Notes: a model not told the origin generated them from the sequence alone. A stretch of 9,497 nucleotides of DNA from an uncultured Gammaproteobacteria bacterium (GCA_913041025.1 CAJWGQ010000109.1:1-9497); one strand, 5' to 3'. Counted from the stretch's first letter, positions 1-7,849 are shown. Numbers and translations: made by a program.

Positions 1-2527
1 ATTCATAATCAGGTGGTAGATGCCTTAACAAGTTATTGGAATTTTCTTTGGATTTAGTTTGAGAGAATGGCTCTAAAACACTTTTTAAAATTTTGGGAGA
101 TTTGACGATAGAAACATCTGCCAAATATTTCGCAAGCCCGGAGATCGACACTTCTGGTTTGCGTGTATAACTCACAAACATGGTTTGGCGTGCCCTTGTA
201 AGAGCAACGTATAACACTCTCTCGTCTTCATTTTCTGATTTTTTTTTGGCTTGGTAGTTTATCCAACTATAAATGGGATCGCCTTTAGCTCCTACAAGGA
301 GTCCTTTTCTTTCGAGGCTCCATTGGAGAATTGGGCTCTCTTGTACCCTTGTGCGTCTATCTAAAAATGGGACGACTACATGATCGAACTCTAAGCCCTT
401 GGCCTTGTGGATTGTCATGATTTGAATGTTAGAATCCTCAGACTTGGGAGGACTATAGAGATTAGACAGAGATTCTTTTAATTGCTCTAAGTCATAAGCA
501 AGCTCGCCCAGTTCCTCGATGAAATCAAAAAAGGCAATGGCGATATTGAGGCCTTCTTGCCCGTAAGCGTCGACTCCTCCGAGTCGCACCCAAAACCCTT
601 CTAATACTTCTCTGAGAGAGAATTCATGCTTGTTTGTATTTGCCCAAAGATATGCATCATGCAGGCGGCTTAGTCGAAGTTCGTGCAGCTTGTTGGACTT
701 AATATAGTCCCAGGGATCTGATTGTTGCGCGACCATCTCAAGTTCTATTAAGGTTAGCCCTATCAAGGGGCTTCTCAGGATAATGAACCAGGCTAACCTT
801 GCGTCTGTTGAAAAAAGTGTTTGGTAAAGAGCCAATAGATCCTTGGTGAGAGGCTCTTCCTGTAGCGAATAGATGTCGTTTGCCTGCCAACCTATATTGT
901 GCGAGTCAATAGCCTCTATTAAAGGTTTTAGGTGGGTCCTGGATCTACACAATATGCCAATTGAATCCCCGGTATCTTTGAGATTTAAGAGATATTTCAC
1001 GATCGATGTGATTTCATTCTCAAGTGATTCAAATTCAAAGCACTCAACCTCAGCCTTATCTGACTTGGGTAGAACAGGAGTTGACGGGGTTTGTTTCGTT
1101 TCACTGAGAATTTGATTCTCTTGGTTTGCTTCTTCAACAGAGAACAAAGTATTTATCCACTCCACTAGTTTAGGATCGGATCGAAAGTTGGCTTTAAGCG
1201 ATAGGTTCTCAACCGGTAGCTGGGCTAAACCATTTTCTTTGATCTCATTGAATACTCTGATGTCTGCATCTCTGAAGGAATAAATTGATTGCATGGGGTC
1301 ACCCACAGCAAAAAATGAATGCCCATCGTTATCGCTCCAGCTTTCGGTCAGCTGATTGAAAAATTTCATTTGGCTTCTAGAGGTGTCTTGGAACTCATCG
1401 ACGAGAATGTGTTGAATTCTGTAGCCTAATGACAAGGCCAGTTCCGAAGGGCTCTCTTCGCTGCCGAGACTTGATTGGGCTTGCATGGCAATCGCGGTGA
1501 AATCGATTTCTCTTCGTTCTTTAAAAACGAACTCTAGTTCTGTCGCGGCGATGGCGATACAGATACAACAGTCGGTGATGCTTTGAATATCCTTCAGTTC
1601 GATGTTTTCAGGAAGGTGTTGGATCGCTACAAAGTCGGCTAAGAGTTGCCTTTCACTTAGTTCCTCAACCCAAACTAAAAGCCTTGATTTAAGTTCTTTG
1701 CTTGAGAACGCCTCGTGTTCTTTTACCGTCAAACGTTTTCTGAAAGCGCCTGCTTTTGTGAGCAATGCGTGAGTAATTATGGGAATTGATTGTGTTAAAG
1801 GTATTTCAGGCTCGACCATCTTTATTAAGGCTTCGTCAGCTTTTGTAAGTTTCTGGGCCAGATTCTTAATTGTGTCCTGGCATATTGACTCGCCTAATAC
1901 ATTGAAAAGCCGAACCAGATTTTCGGGTTCAAAGGATTCATTGATGACTAGCTGAGTGATCTCCAACCACTGATCTCTTTTACTCAGCATGTCAATAATC
2001 ATCCTGCATGCTCGCTCATAATCATTTGAACAAAATTCAAGAAAACCCATTAAAGCGGGTGAAACAGGGGTCTCTTCATATAATCGGTTCACCGTTCTTT
2101 CAGCGGCTAGTCGATACAGTACCCAAGGAGATTGGCTTATTGAGTAGCCTCGATAATTGTTTGCTCCAAAACCATTATTGGTTACTTCGTTTGCAAATGA
2201 GTCAATTGTTTGTATTTTCAGGCGATTAGGATTGTTGAGTATTTCCCATTTTCTAACTTCATCACTATTGCGAGCTCGCATTGCAGAAGGGTCCTTTGTA
2301 TTCAAAAGTTCCAATACCCGAGCTTTCATTTCGTTAGCAGCTTTTTTGGTGAATGTTATGGCAAGTATTTCTTCGGGGTCAGAGACATAGGAAAGAAGTT
2401 CTACATAGCGCGTCGCAAGCAGCGTGGTTTTACCTGAACCAGCAGGTGCTTGAACGATGAATGATTTTGCAGGATCAAGTGCAATTGATCTTTCCTTTTG
2501 GTCGGGAATGATGAGCTCAGCTGCCAT
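1..2527 (-). CDS. UvrD/AddA-like ATP-dependent helicase, C-terminus cut by window edge
   Basis: Superfamily 1A DNA helicase, read on the minus strand from an ATG at 2527-2525 and still open at base 2 (at least 842 residues). Motifs appear in the expected order: Walker A APAGSGKTT (about 27-35) followed by ITFTKKAANEM, motif Ia/Ib IQTIDSFA, Walker B VDEFQDT (D377, E378), motif III VGDPMQSIYSFRDAD, motif IV NFRS, motif V MTIHKAKGLEF (from 704), and motif VI LYVALTRAR (around 777). The DEFQD and HKAKGLEF forms are those of RecB/AddA-type exonuclease helicases rather than of replicative helicases. By family it should use ATP to translocate along and unwind DNA. It starts 5 bases after the stop of the upstream nuclease gene and lacks a good ribosome-binding site of its own, so translation is probably coupled and the two proteins probably form one complex. 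Whether it carries a C-terminal nuclease domain, as AddA does, cannot be seen. The family call is secure; the subfamily is less so. Confidence 0.93.
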   Translation of the reverse strand, partial: MAAELIIPDQKERSIALDPAKSFIVQAPAGSGKTTLLATRYVELLSYVSDPEEILAITFTKKAANEMKARVLELLNTKDPSAMRARNSDEVRKWEILNNPNRLKIQTIDSFANEVTNNGFGANNYRGYSISQSPWVLYRLAAERTVNRLYEETPVSPALMGFLEFCSNDYERACRMIIDMLSKRDQWLEITQLVINESFEPENLVRLFNVLGESICQDTIKNLAQKLTKADEALIKMVEPEIPLTQSIPIITHALLTKAGAFRKRLTVKEHEAFSSKELKSRLLVWVEELSERQLLADFVAIQHLPENIELKDIQSITDCCICIAIAATELEFVFKERREIDFTAIAMQAQSSLGSEESPSELALSLGYRIQHILVDEFQDTSRSQMKFFNQLTESWSDNDGHSFFAVGDPMQSIYSFRDADIRVFNEIKENGLAQLPVENLSLKANFRSDPKLVEWINTLFSVEEANQENQILSETKQTPSTPVLPKSDKAEVECFEFESLENEITSIVKYLLNLKDTGDSIGILCRSRTHLKPLIEAIDSHNIGWQANDIYSLQEEPLTKDLLALYQTLFSTDARLAWFIILRSPLIGLTLIELEMVAQQSDPWDYIKSNKLHELRLSRLHDAYLWANTNKHEFSLREVLEGFWVRLGGVDAYGQEGLNIAIAFFDFIEELGELAYDLEQLKESLSNLYSPPKSEDSNIQIMTIHKAKGLEFDHVVVPFLDRRTRVQESPILQWSLERKGLLVGAKGDPIYSWINYQAKKKSENEDERVLYVALTRARQTMFVSYTRKPEVSISGLAKYLADVSIVKSPKILKSVLEPFSQTKSKENSNNLLRHLPPDYE

Positions 2528-2532
2528 AACGA

Positions 2533-5082
2533 CTATCGAATTCTGCAAAAGCCAGATAGATGGCAGTTTGCGCAATACCCTTGAGTTGGTGATATGTCTG
2601 CTTTACCCAGTACAAAATCTTGAGCGATTTGTTCCAGCTGGATTGACCATTTTTCACGTTCACTGTCGAGTGTAATGCCAGGTAACGATTTTAATTTGGC
2701 ATCCAAGCTATCGTTATTCGAAAACCCAGTTACTTTTGGCTTTTCTACATCCAGTTGAGCAAAAAAAGTCCCTTTGAGCTCACTGATGGCAAGCGCATAG
2801 GCAGCCAGTTGCGGTTCTTTCAAATTATCTGATCTAGCCTGCGAGAGGTTTACTTTACCCGTTTTGTAGTCGACCAGAATCAGGTCTTCGCCGACTAGGT
2901 CAATGCGGTCAGCTCTTAGGTTGAACTCAATTCCAGCGAGTTCAAGGCGAAAAGGTTTTTCCAAGCTGATCACTTGGAAAGGTTGTCTGCTGGCTTCGAA
3001 AGCAATCCATGTTTTTATCAAATTTGAAATTCTGTGAATCTCGCTGTCTTTGTAGAGATTGGGAGCCTGTTTAAAGTATCGCTCTACCATTAGTTTTGTC
3101 AGTGCTTTAGTTTCCTCGTCCGATATGGATTCGATGGATTGTTTCGAATAGCTTTTCGCGAAAAGTCTTGCAAGCACTTCATGCACAACGATCCCCTTTT
3201 CCAAGGGGCCAGGGAATTCGCTAGCTGCTTCCGAGGCCTCTAAACCTAGTCTATTGATTGCAAAACTCTTGAAACCGCAATTGATTTGATCCTTTAACAT
3301 GCGCGTTCCCCCTCTAACAGATGTCTTTGGATAGTTGCTTCCTCTATTGTCTAGATTGGCAATCAAGTCTGTTCTTTGGGGTTGGAAGTCAGGGTTTAGA
3401 TTAGGGAGGCTTAGCTCTGTTAAGGTTTCGGGGATTTCCAGAATTAATGGACTGGCCGCTATCGTCGCATCGCCTTTCCGACAAGAATAGCTGAAAACGA
3501 TGTTTGATGATTGTTCACTCCAGCTCTTTAAGAGATTTTGGGAAAAACGTAATTCTTCCCGCTGAGTCGCTCGAGGCATTCTATACTGTGATTTTGTGCC
3601 CTGTGGTAAGAACACATTTGCACTGTAGCGTGATGGAAAATTTTCTGAATCCATCCCACAAATCCACAAATCGGTGAAATGCAAGCCTAGTGATTCGATT
3701 AATCCTAAAACTTGAATGTCTTGTGCTTTTCTCTCTGGCGCGTGTGTGATGGTGTTTAGATAAGAATCGATTAGCTCAAGGCTCTCTTCTAGGGATAACT
3801 GCTCGTTGCTTTCTACATCTTTTAGAAAAAGCAGCTCCTGTTTTATCGCTTGATGAGCTTGGTAACCGAATGTTTGAAGGCTATCGATAACTGGCCAACC
3901 AATGTCGTTGAGATGGGTTAGCAGATCTTCGATCCAGGTTTTTAATAATTTGGGGTGCGTGTTGAGCTTTGCTTTTTTATTGGGATTTGGCGATTTGTCA
4001 TCAGTTAGATGTTTGGTGTCGTTAACTGGATTACTGATATTTTTCGAAAGTGACATTGCTGTACCGAATTTTTCAATGATTTTATTGGTGTCAAAGAAAC
4101 TGGAGGTAGCAAGGGTTTCGTATTCGTCTGGTTTGAGATCCCGATAATAAGAGCGAAGGTAGGTTAGTGCATGCTTCCAGAGTGAATGTTTGTTTAATGG
4201 CTGACCAGAAGAAACATTAAATTGTTCGGTGTGGCTCCCCTGAAAGGGGTTAAAGGCCACAGCAATTTGTCTAGACACTTGGCTGTAATGTGTTGATAGG
4301 TTCGGGACTACAATGCCTATTGTAGAGTCCGGTTTTGTCATTTTTATCTCGGTTGCCCATTTGACGGCCCCCGCCAATTCTTGGTTTAAGCTGTCGTATT
4401 TGAGAAGGGATGTTTTTGGTGAGGCGTGTTTTATCTCTGCATTAATCTTCGTTGCTTGCGGAAGTTCTTTAATTAAGTTCTCAGATTTGACCAGGATGAT
4501 TGAAGAGTTTGTTGAGAAGTTCTCGAGATATCGTTTTTCAGAGGGCGTTAAATGTTCAAATTGGTATAACAGTAATCGGTCTGCTTTGAGCTCACTATTT
4601 GCGAGGTATGTCGCCAATTGGCTCTCGAGGATGTGATCTGTTGATTTTTTAACGGGCAATGATTCATACCAACTCATCAGCGTGTTACATCTATAGGAGA
4701 TCTCACGATATTGTTCTAAGTCGACTTCATGCCTGTGAATGAGATTCAGGGCTTCTATCGCTTGATTTATCAATGAACGTTGGCTGTCCGGAATTACTGA
4801 GTAGAGTTGAGTGAACAATGCACGGTTATCAACCAAGCTCAAGTTCTGTTTTTCGCTGGCATAGCCGTAAAAAAAATTGGTCCGTAGGTGGTTATTTAAG
4901 CTTCTCACAACGGGGCTGCTCCAGGCTTTTAAACCTCTGCCCGCCTGGTATTGGTCGTAACTGTTTCTAAATTCCTTTGCTAGTCTTTCATTTGGGGTCA
5001 GTACAATATGATCTTTACAAAGCTCGATTAATTTTTCGTTGATAGGGACTAGTAGATTCATCACGGAAATATTGTATCTCAA
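2533..5082 (-). CDS. AddB-like PD-(D/E)XK nuclease protein (probable DNA repair protein)
   Basis: Protein of up to 849 residues that resembles the proteobacterial 'probable DNA repair protein' family related to AddB. The N-terminus has the VLTPNERLAKEFR type of motif found where helicases have Walker A, but no GKT, so this half is probably a non-catalytic helicase-like scaffold. The C-terminal third is a RecB-type nuclease: H634 in VVHEVLARLF, D725 in RADRID, D738 and K740 in VDYKTGK, then EPQLAAYAL. The 13-residue spacing from D725 to D738 matches RecB. C602 before the nuclease domain and C837, C840, C846 at the end (C-x2-C-x5-C) match the AddB 4Fe-4S layout. The longest frame begins at a TTG (5082). 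The ATG at codon 8 (5061-5059) is an equally good or better start, because the family pattern begins just after it; neither has a strong Shine-Dalgarno. It is first in an operon with the helicase and is divergent from rimO. Confidence 0.9.
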   Translation of the reverse strand: MRYNISVMNLLVPINEKLIELCKDHIVLTPNERLAKEFRNSYDQYQAGRGLKAWSSPVVRSLNNHLRTNFFYGYASEKQNLSLVDNRALFTQLYSVIPDSQRSLINQAIEALNLIHRHEVDLEQYREISYRCNTLMSWYESLPVKKSTDHILESQLATYLANSELKADRLLLYQFEHLTPSEKRYLENFSTNSSIILVKSENLIKELPQATKINAEIKHASPKTSLLKYDSLNQELAGAVKWATEIKMTKPDSTIGIVVPNLSTHYSQVSRQIAVAFNPFQGSHTEQFNVSSGQPLNKHSLWKHALTYLRSYYRDLKPDEYETLATSSFFDTNKIIEKFGTAMSLSKNISNPVNDTKHLTDDKSPNPNKKAKLNTHPKLLKTWIEDLLTHLNDIGWPVIDSLQTFGYQAHQAIKQELLFLKDVESNEQLSLEESLELIDSYLNTITHAPERKAQDIQVLGLIESLGLHFTDLWICGMDSENFPSRYSANVFLPQGTKSQYRMPRATQREELRFSQNLLKSWSEQSSNIVFSYSCRKGDATIAASPLILEIPETLTELSLPNLNPDFQPQRTDLIANLDNRGSNYPKTSVRGGTRMLKDQINCGFKSFAINRLGLEASEAASEFPGPLEKGIVVHEVLARLFAKSYSKQSIESISDEETKALTKLMVERYFKQAPNLYKDSEIHRISNLIKTWIAFEASRQPFQVISLEKPFRLELAGIEFNLRADRIDLVGEDLILVDYKTGKVNLSQARSDNLKEPQLAAYALAISELKGTFFAQLDVEKPKVTGFSNNDSLDAKLKSLPGITLDSEREKWSIQLEQIAQDFVLGKADISPTQGYCANCHLSGFCRIR

Positions 5083-5114
5083 GATAAAACGTCCGTGTTT
5101 AAGTCTTCATGAGA

Positions 5115-5120
5115 TATACT
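5115..5120 (+). promoter_or_regulatory. Possible rimO promoter, -10 box
   Basis: TATACT matches five of six bases of the sigma-70 -10 consensus and lies about 35 bases before the rimO start, inside the 72-base gap between the divergent genes. I see no convincing -35 hexamer at 16-18 bases upstream, so the call is tentative. Confidence 0.35.
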
Positions 5121-5154
5121 TGCCATCGGAAGTCTAAACCATTGGAGTGGGTGC

Positions 5155-6492
5155 TTGAGTACTGTTAGTTACGTTAGCTTAGGGTGTCCGAAAGCTTTGG
5201 TCGATTCAGAGCACATTGTGACCGCGCTTGCCGACGAAAACTTTGAAGTCGTAGGAGAAAATGAAGACACTGATGTCGTTGTTGTAAATACCTGTGGGTT
5301 CATTAATCAAGCCAAAGCGGAAAGCTATGCGGCCATCGAAACAGCGATTGAAAATGACCAAGAGGTCGTTGTAACTGGCTGCCTAGGGGTTGAGAGAGAA
5401 GAGTTGTTGCGACGTTACCCTAACCTTAAATTTGTTTCTGGGCCGGGCGATACTGCTCAGGTTGTAAAGGCAGTTAAGAGTCTGAATGGCCAGTCTGTGG
5501 GCACATACAACCCAGATTTGGTTGGTCGCGAGTCGGGGAATAGGGTGTTGCTGACGCCTGACCACTATGCCTATTTGAAAATCGCTGAGGGTTGTAATCA
5601 TAAATGTACCTTTTGCATCATACCGACAATGAGAGGACCTCTTGCTTCGAAAACGTTAGGTGAGCTTGTGGAAGAAGCCCAGGCGCTAGTTGAAAACGGG
5701 GTGAAGGAACTGCTTTTGATTGCGCAGGACCTCAGCGCCTATGGATTAGATCGGCAGTACGCAGATAAAAGCGGGTCAGCTTCATCTTGCAGAGAAGACA
5801 TTTTTACTTTGTGTAAAGAACTGGCTGGTATTGCGCCCTGGTTGAGGCTCCACTATGTCTACCCTTATCCTCATGTTGATAAATTGATTGAAATGATGGC
5901 TGAAGGTCAAATATTGCCTTATCTTGATATGCCTCTTCAGCACGCGTCTCCTTCGATTCTTAAGGCCATGAAGCGTCCTGCATCAAGTGAGAAAACGCTA
6001 GAACGAATACAAAAGTGGCGCTCTGAGGTCCCGAATTTATCAATTCGGTCAAATTTCATCGTGGGTTTTCCAGGAGAAACCGAGCAGGACCTAGATTTAC
6101 TGCTGAAATTTCTGGATGAAGCGAAGTTAGATAGAGTTGGGTGTTTTACCTATAGTGAAGTGGAAGGTGCCAGAGCGAACGAATTACCCGATCCTATTTC
6201 AGAGCGTGAAAAACTTGATCGACAAGACATCGTTTATGAACACCAAGCGACGATTAGCCACAAAAGATTAACCCGGCATACTGGGAATACTTTAGAAGTA
6301 ATTATTGACGATGAAATTGATGGTCAAGTCGTGGGTAGGACGATATTTGATGCGCCAGATATTGATGGTCGAGTTTTTATTGAGGGAGTGCAGAATGCCA
6401 AACAGGGAGACTTTGTTTTAGTAGAAATTAAGAGCTGCGACGACCACGATTTATATGGGGACTATTTAGGCCACCGCATAGGCCTCCGTTAA
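5155..6492 (+). CDS. rimO: Ribosomal protein S12 methylthiotransferase RimO
   Basis: Radical-SAM enzyme that adds a methylthio group to a conserved aspartate of ribosomal protein S12 in the cytoplasm. At 445 residues it is close to the E. coli enzyme (about 441). The N-terminal UPF0004 domain supplies three cysteines for one 4Fe-4S cluster: C11 in LGCPKALVDSE, C47 in VVNTCGF, and C76 in VTGCLG. The radical-SAM cluster is C147-x3-C151-x2-C154 in GCNHKCTFCIIP, preceded by HYAYLKIAEG, which is typical of RimO rather than MiaB. A C-terminal TRAM domain spans about 376-445 and should bind the substrate. The start is TTG at 5155: GGAG at 5144-5147 sits seven bases upstream, the motif YVSLGCPK begins within six residues, and no in-frame ATG offers an alternative. 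The gene stands alone in front of a separate promoter. No damage is visible. Confidence 0.97.
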   Translation: MSTVSYVSLGCPKALVDSEHIVTALADENFEVVGENEDTDVVVVNTCGFINQAKAESYAAIETAIENDQEVVVTGCLGVEREELLRRYPNLKFVSGPGDTAQVVKAVKSLNGQSVGTYNPDLVGRESGNRVLLTPDHYAYLKIAEGCNHKCTFCIIPTMRGPLASKTLGELVEEAQALVENGVKELLLIAQDLSAYGLDRQYADKSGSASSCREDIFTLCKELAGIAPWLRLHYVYPYPHVDKLIEMMAEGQILPYLDMPLQHASPSILKAMKRPASSEKTLERIQKWRSEVPNLSIRSNFIVGFPGETEQDLDLLLKFLDEAKLDRVGCFTYSEVEGARANELPDPISEREKLDRQDIVYEHQATISHKRLTRHTGNTLEVIIDDEIDGQVVGRTIFDAPDIDGRVFIEGVQNAKQGDFVLVEIKSCDDHDLYGDYLGHRIGLR

Positions 6493-6539
6493 TTATTTCA
6501 TCGGTATTCATTTTTGTTACGGTAATAGCGTTTGCGAGT

Positions 6540-6545
6540 TATAAT
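6540..6545 (+). promoter_or_regulatory. Promoter -10 box for the small-protein/DUF465/nucleotidase genes
   Basis: TATAAT is a perfect sigma-70 -10 hexamer in the 80-base gap after rimO, 27 bases before the ATG of the 38-residue protein. The -35 is poor: TTGTTA at 6514-6519 has a good sequence but a 20-base spacer, while the hexamer at a 17-base spacer (TTACGG) is weak. It would drive the three genes that follow. Confidence 0.5.
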
Positions 6546-6572
6546 TACAGGCGTTAATTGGTGGTGGGTTCT

Positions 6573-6689
6573 ATGTGGTATTTACTCGAAGACTTTTTCG
6601 ATCAGGGGATAATCATTCAGGGATTTTTGGCACTTGGATGGCTTTGTATGATTGTGATGGTATGTAGCATTGTTGCTGGGTTTTTCTAG
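6573..6689 (+). CDS. 38-residue single-span membrane protein, unknown function
   Basis: Short frame starting with ATG at 6573 and ending with TAG at 6687-6689. The N-terminus (MWYLLEDFFDQG) is acidic and aromatic. Residues about 12-38 (beginning GIIIQGFLALGWLCM) are almost wholly hydrophobic, with a length that fits one membrane span, and contain two cysteines. It follows a perfect TATAAT box by 27 bases and a G-rich stretch (6560-6568) that could serve as a weak ribosome-binding site. The DUF465 gene begins 50 bases after its stop. I do not recognise a family. The clean spacing behind a promoter and the coherent membrane segment favour a real gene, but a frame this short could arise by chance. 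Confidence 0.5.
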   Translation: MWYLLEDFFDQGIIIQGFLALGWLCMIVMVCSIVAGFF

Positions 6690-6729
6690 TAACTAATGAG
6701 TTGAAATGGCGTAACTTGCCAAATTTATT

Positions 6730-6735
6730 GGAGGT
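6730..6735 (+). promoter_or_regulatory. Ribosome-binding site GGAGGT that sets the DUF465 start
   Basis: GGAGGT, one of the strongest Shine-Dalgarno sequences in the window, ends four bases before the TTG at 6740. This favours that TTG over the in-frame TTG at 6701, which has no such site. Confidence 0.65.
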
Positions 6736-6739
6736 CACG

Positions 6740-6937
6740 TTGGATTTGGAAGAGCTAGAGAGCTGGCTTGACGAGTTAAAAACCAGACACAATGATTTGG
6801 ATGTTGTTGTTCAGCATCTTATAGACACGCGTCACCATGACTCCATGAGAATTCAACGGTTAAAAAAACAAAAACTTCAGCTTAAGGAGCAAATCGTTAA
6901 GCTAGAGAGTCGGTTGATCCCTGACCTGGATGCTTAA
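6740..6937 (+). CDS. DUF465/YdcH-family small coiled-coil protein
   Basis: Small charged, leucine-rich protein of 65 residues from TTG 6740 (78 if the upstream in-frame TTG at 6701 is used). The C-terminal half carries IQRLKKQKLQLKEQI, which closely matches the R-x-K-KQKL-x-LKD signature of E. coli YdcH and other DUF465 members (roughly 65-75 residues). Heptad-like leucines from about residue 2 to 60 suggest an alpha-helical hairpin or coiled coil; no signal peptide or membrane span is seen. The molecular function of DUF465 is not established. The shorter start is preferred because of the GGAGGT just upstream and because its length suits the family. Its TAA stop is followed at once by the TTG of the nucleotidase in the same frame, so the two are very probably cotranslated or coupled. 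Confidence 0.82.
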   Translation: MDLEELESWLDELKTRHNDLDVVVQHLIDTRHHDSMRIQRLKKQKLQLKEQIVKLESRLIPDLDA

Positions 6938-7837
6938 TTGGAGAACTTAAATCTTTTAACCGTCGCGGTTTCCTCTAGTGCTTTATTCGATTTGGCTGAG
7001 TCTGACTCGATTTATCAAAACGAAGGACTAGAGGCATATCGTCGTTATCAGATCGAGCATGAAGAGCAAGTTTTAGAGCCGGGTGAAGGATTCCCTTTGG
7101 TCAAAAAGCTCTTGTCGCTTAATGATCAGCTTGGTGACTCCCTTGTCGAAGTTATTTTGCTGTCACGCAACTCTGCGGATACTGGTCTGCGGGTGTTTAA
7201 CTCGATTGGAGCGCATAAGCTGAATATAACAAGAGCGGCGTTTTGCAGTGGTGATTCTCCCTATAAGTACATACGAGCATTTGGTAGTGACTTGTTCTTG
7301 TCCACTAATGCTGAGGATGTCCGACAAGCGTTGACTCAGCAGGTCGCCGCGGCAACGCTTATCGGGTCGACTGTTACTGGAGACCGAAAACTTTTTTCAA
7401 ATAAGCTGAAAATAGCGTTTGATGGGGATTCTGTCCTTTTTTCTGATGAAGCTGAGCGAGTTTTTCAGGAGGATGGACTAGATGCTTTTAGCCTTTCAGA
7501 AGCGTCCTCGGCTGAAGAGCCATTAGAAGGTGGTCCATTTAAGAACTTTTTGTTTGCACTGCATAAATTACAGCAGCAGTTTTCCAGTGATGACTTGCCG
7601 ATAAGGACGGCTCTAGTCACCTCAAGAGGGGCTCCAGCTCATGAGCGTGTGATTAAGACGCTAAGGCATTGGGACATTAGGCTTGATGAATCTTTGTTTT
7701 TGGGCGGTAGAGAAAAAGGGGAATTTTTAAAGAGTTTCGAAGCGGATATTTTCTTTGACGATCAAGCTGTTCACTGTGAAAGTGCCAGTTCTCATGTGGC
7801 TTCAGGGCATGTGCCCAGTGGTGTGGCAAACGAATAA
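6938..7837 (+). CDS. Cytosolic 5'-nucleotidase I-like protein (NT5C1 family)
   Basis: A 299-residue soluble protein of the family that includes animal cytosolic 5'-nucleotidases IA/IB, which remove phosphate from nucleoside monophosphates such as AMP. Family landmarks in order: LTVAVSSSALFDL (7-19), GLEAYRRYQIEHE, GEGFPLVKKLL, the core AFDGDSVLFSDE with D162 and D164, LVTSRGAPAHERVIKTLR (from about 226), LFLGGREKG (about 253-261) and IFFDD with D274 and D275 near the end. These acidic groups are the likely metal-binding and catalytic residues of a HAD-like fold. The tail has two HVxSG units. The start is TTG 6938, directly after the TAA of the DUF465 gene and in the same frame. No ATG lies upstream of the family's first motif, and only a weak GGA (6928-6930) precedes it. 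Its physiological substrate here is unknown; a role in nucleotide salvage is inferred. Confidence 0.88.
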   Translation: MENLNLLTVAVSSSALFDLAESDSIYQNEGLEAYRRYQIEHEEQVLEPGEGFPLVKKLLSLNDQLGDSLVEVILLSRNSADTGLRVFNSIGAHKLNITRAAFCSGDSPYKYIRAFGSDLFLSTNAEDVRQALTQQVAAATLIGSTVTGDRKLFSNKLKIAFDGDSVLFSDEAERVFQEDGLDAFSLSEASSAEEPLEGGPFKNFLFALHKLQQQFSSDDLPIRTALVTSRGAPAHERVIKTLRHWDIRLDESLFLGGREKGEFLKSFEADIFFDDQAVHCESASSHVASGHVPSGVANE

Positions 7838-7840
7838 TCA

Positions 7841-7849
7841 TGTTATACT
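7841..7849 (+). promoter_or_regulatory. cysB promoter, extended -10
   Basis: TGTTATACT is an extended -10 element (TG, one base, then TATACT) in the 51-base gap before cysB, giving a predicted leader of about 30 bases. There is no good -35, which extended -10 promoters tolerate. Enteric cysB is autorepressed by CysB; a binding site could overlap here, but CysB sites are too degenerate to identify by eye. Confidence 0.5.

Noticed and set aside
6466..6484. AGGCC / GGCCT inverted repeat at the end of rimO, as a possible terminator
   Set aside because: Only five pairs, located inside coding sequence and with no T-tract after it.
6701..6739. Thirteen extra N-terminal codons for the DUF465 protein from TTG 6701
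   Set aside because: No ribosome-binding site precedes 6701, whereas GGAGGT sits just before TTG 6740, and the shorter product suits the family length.
7805..7816. GGGC-ATGT-GCCC hairpin near the end of the nucleotidase gene
   Set aside because: Four-pair stem within codons of the HVxSG repeat, without a T-tract; probably a by-product of the protein sequence.
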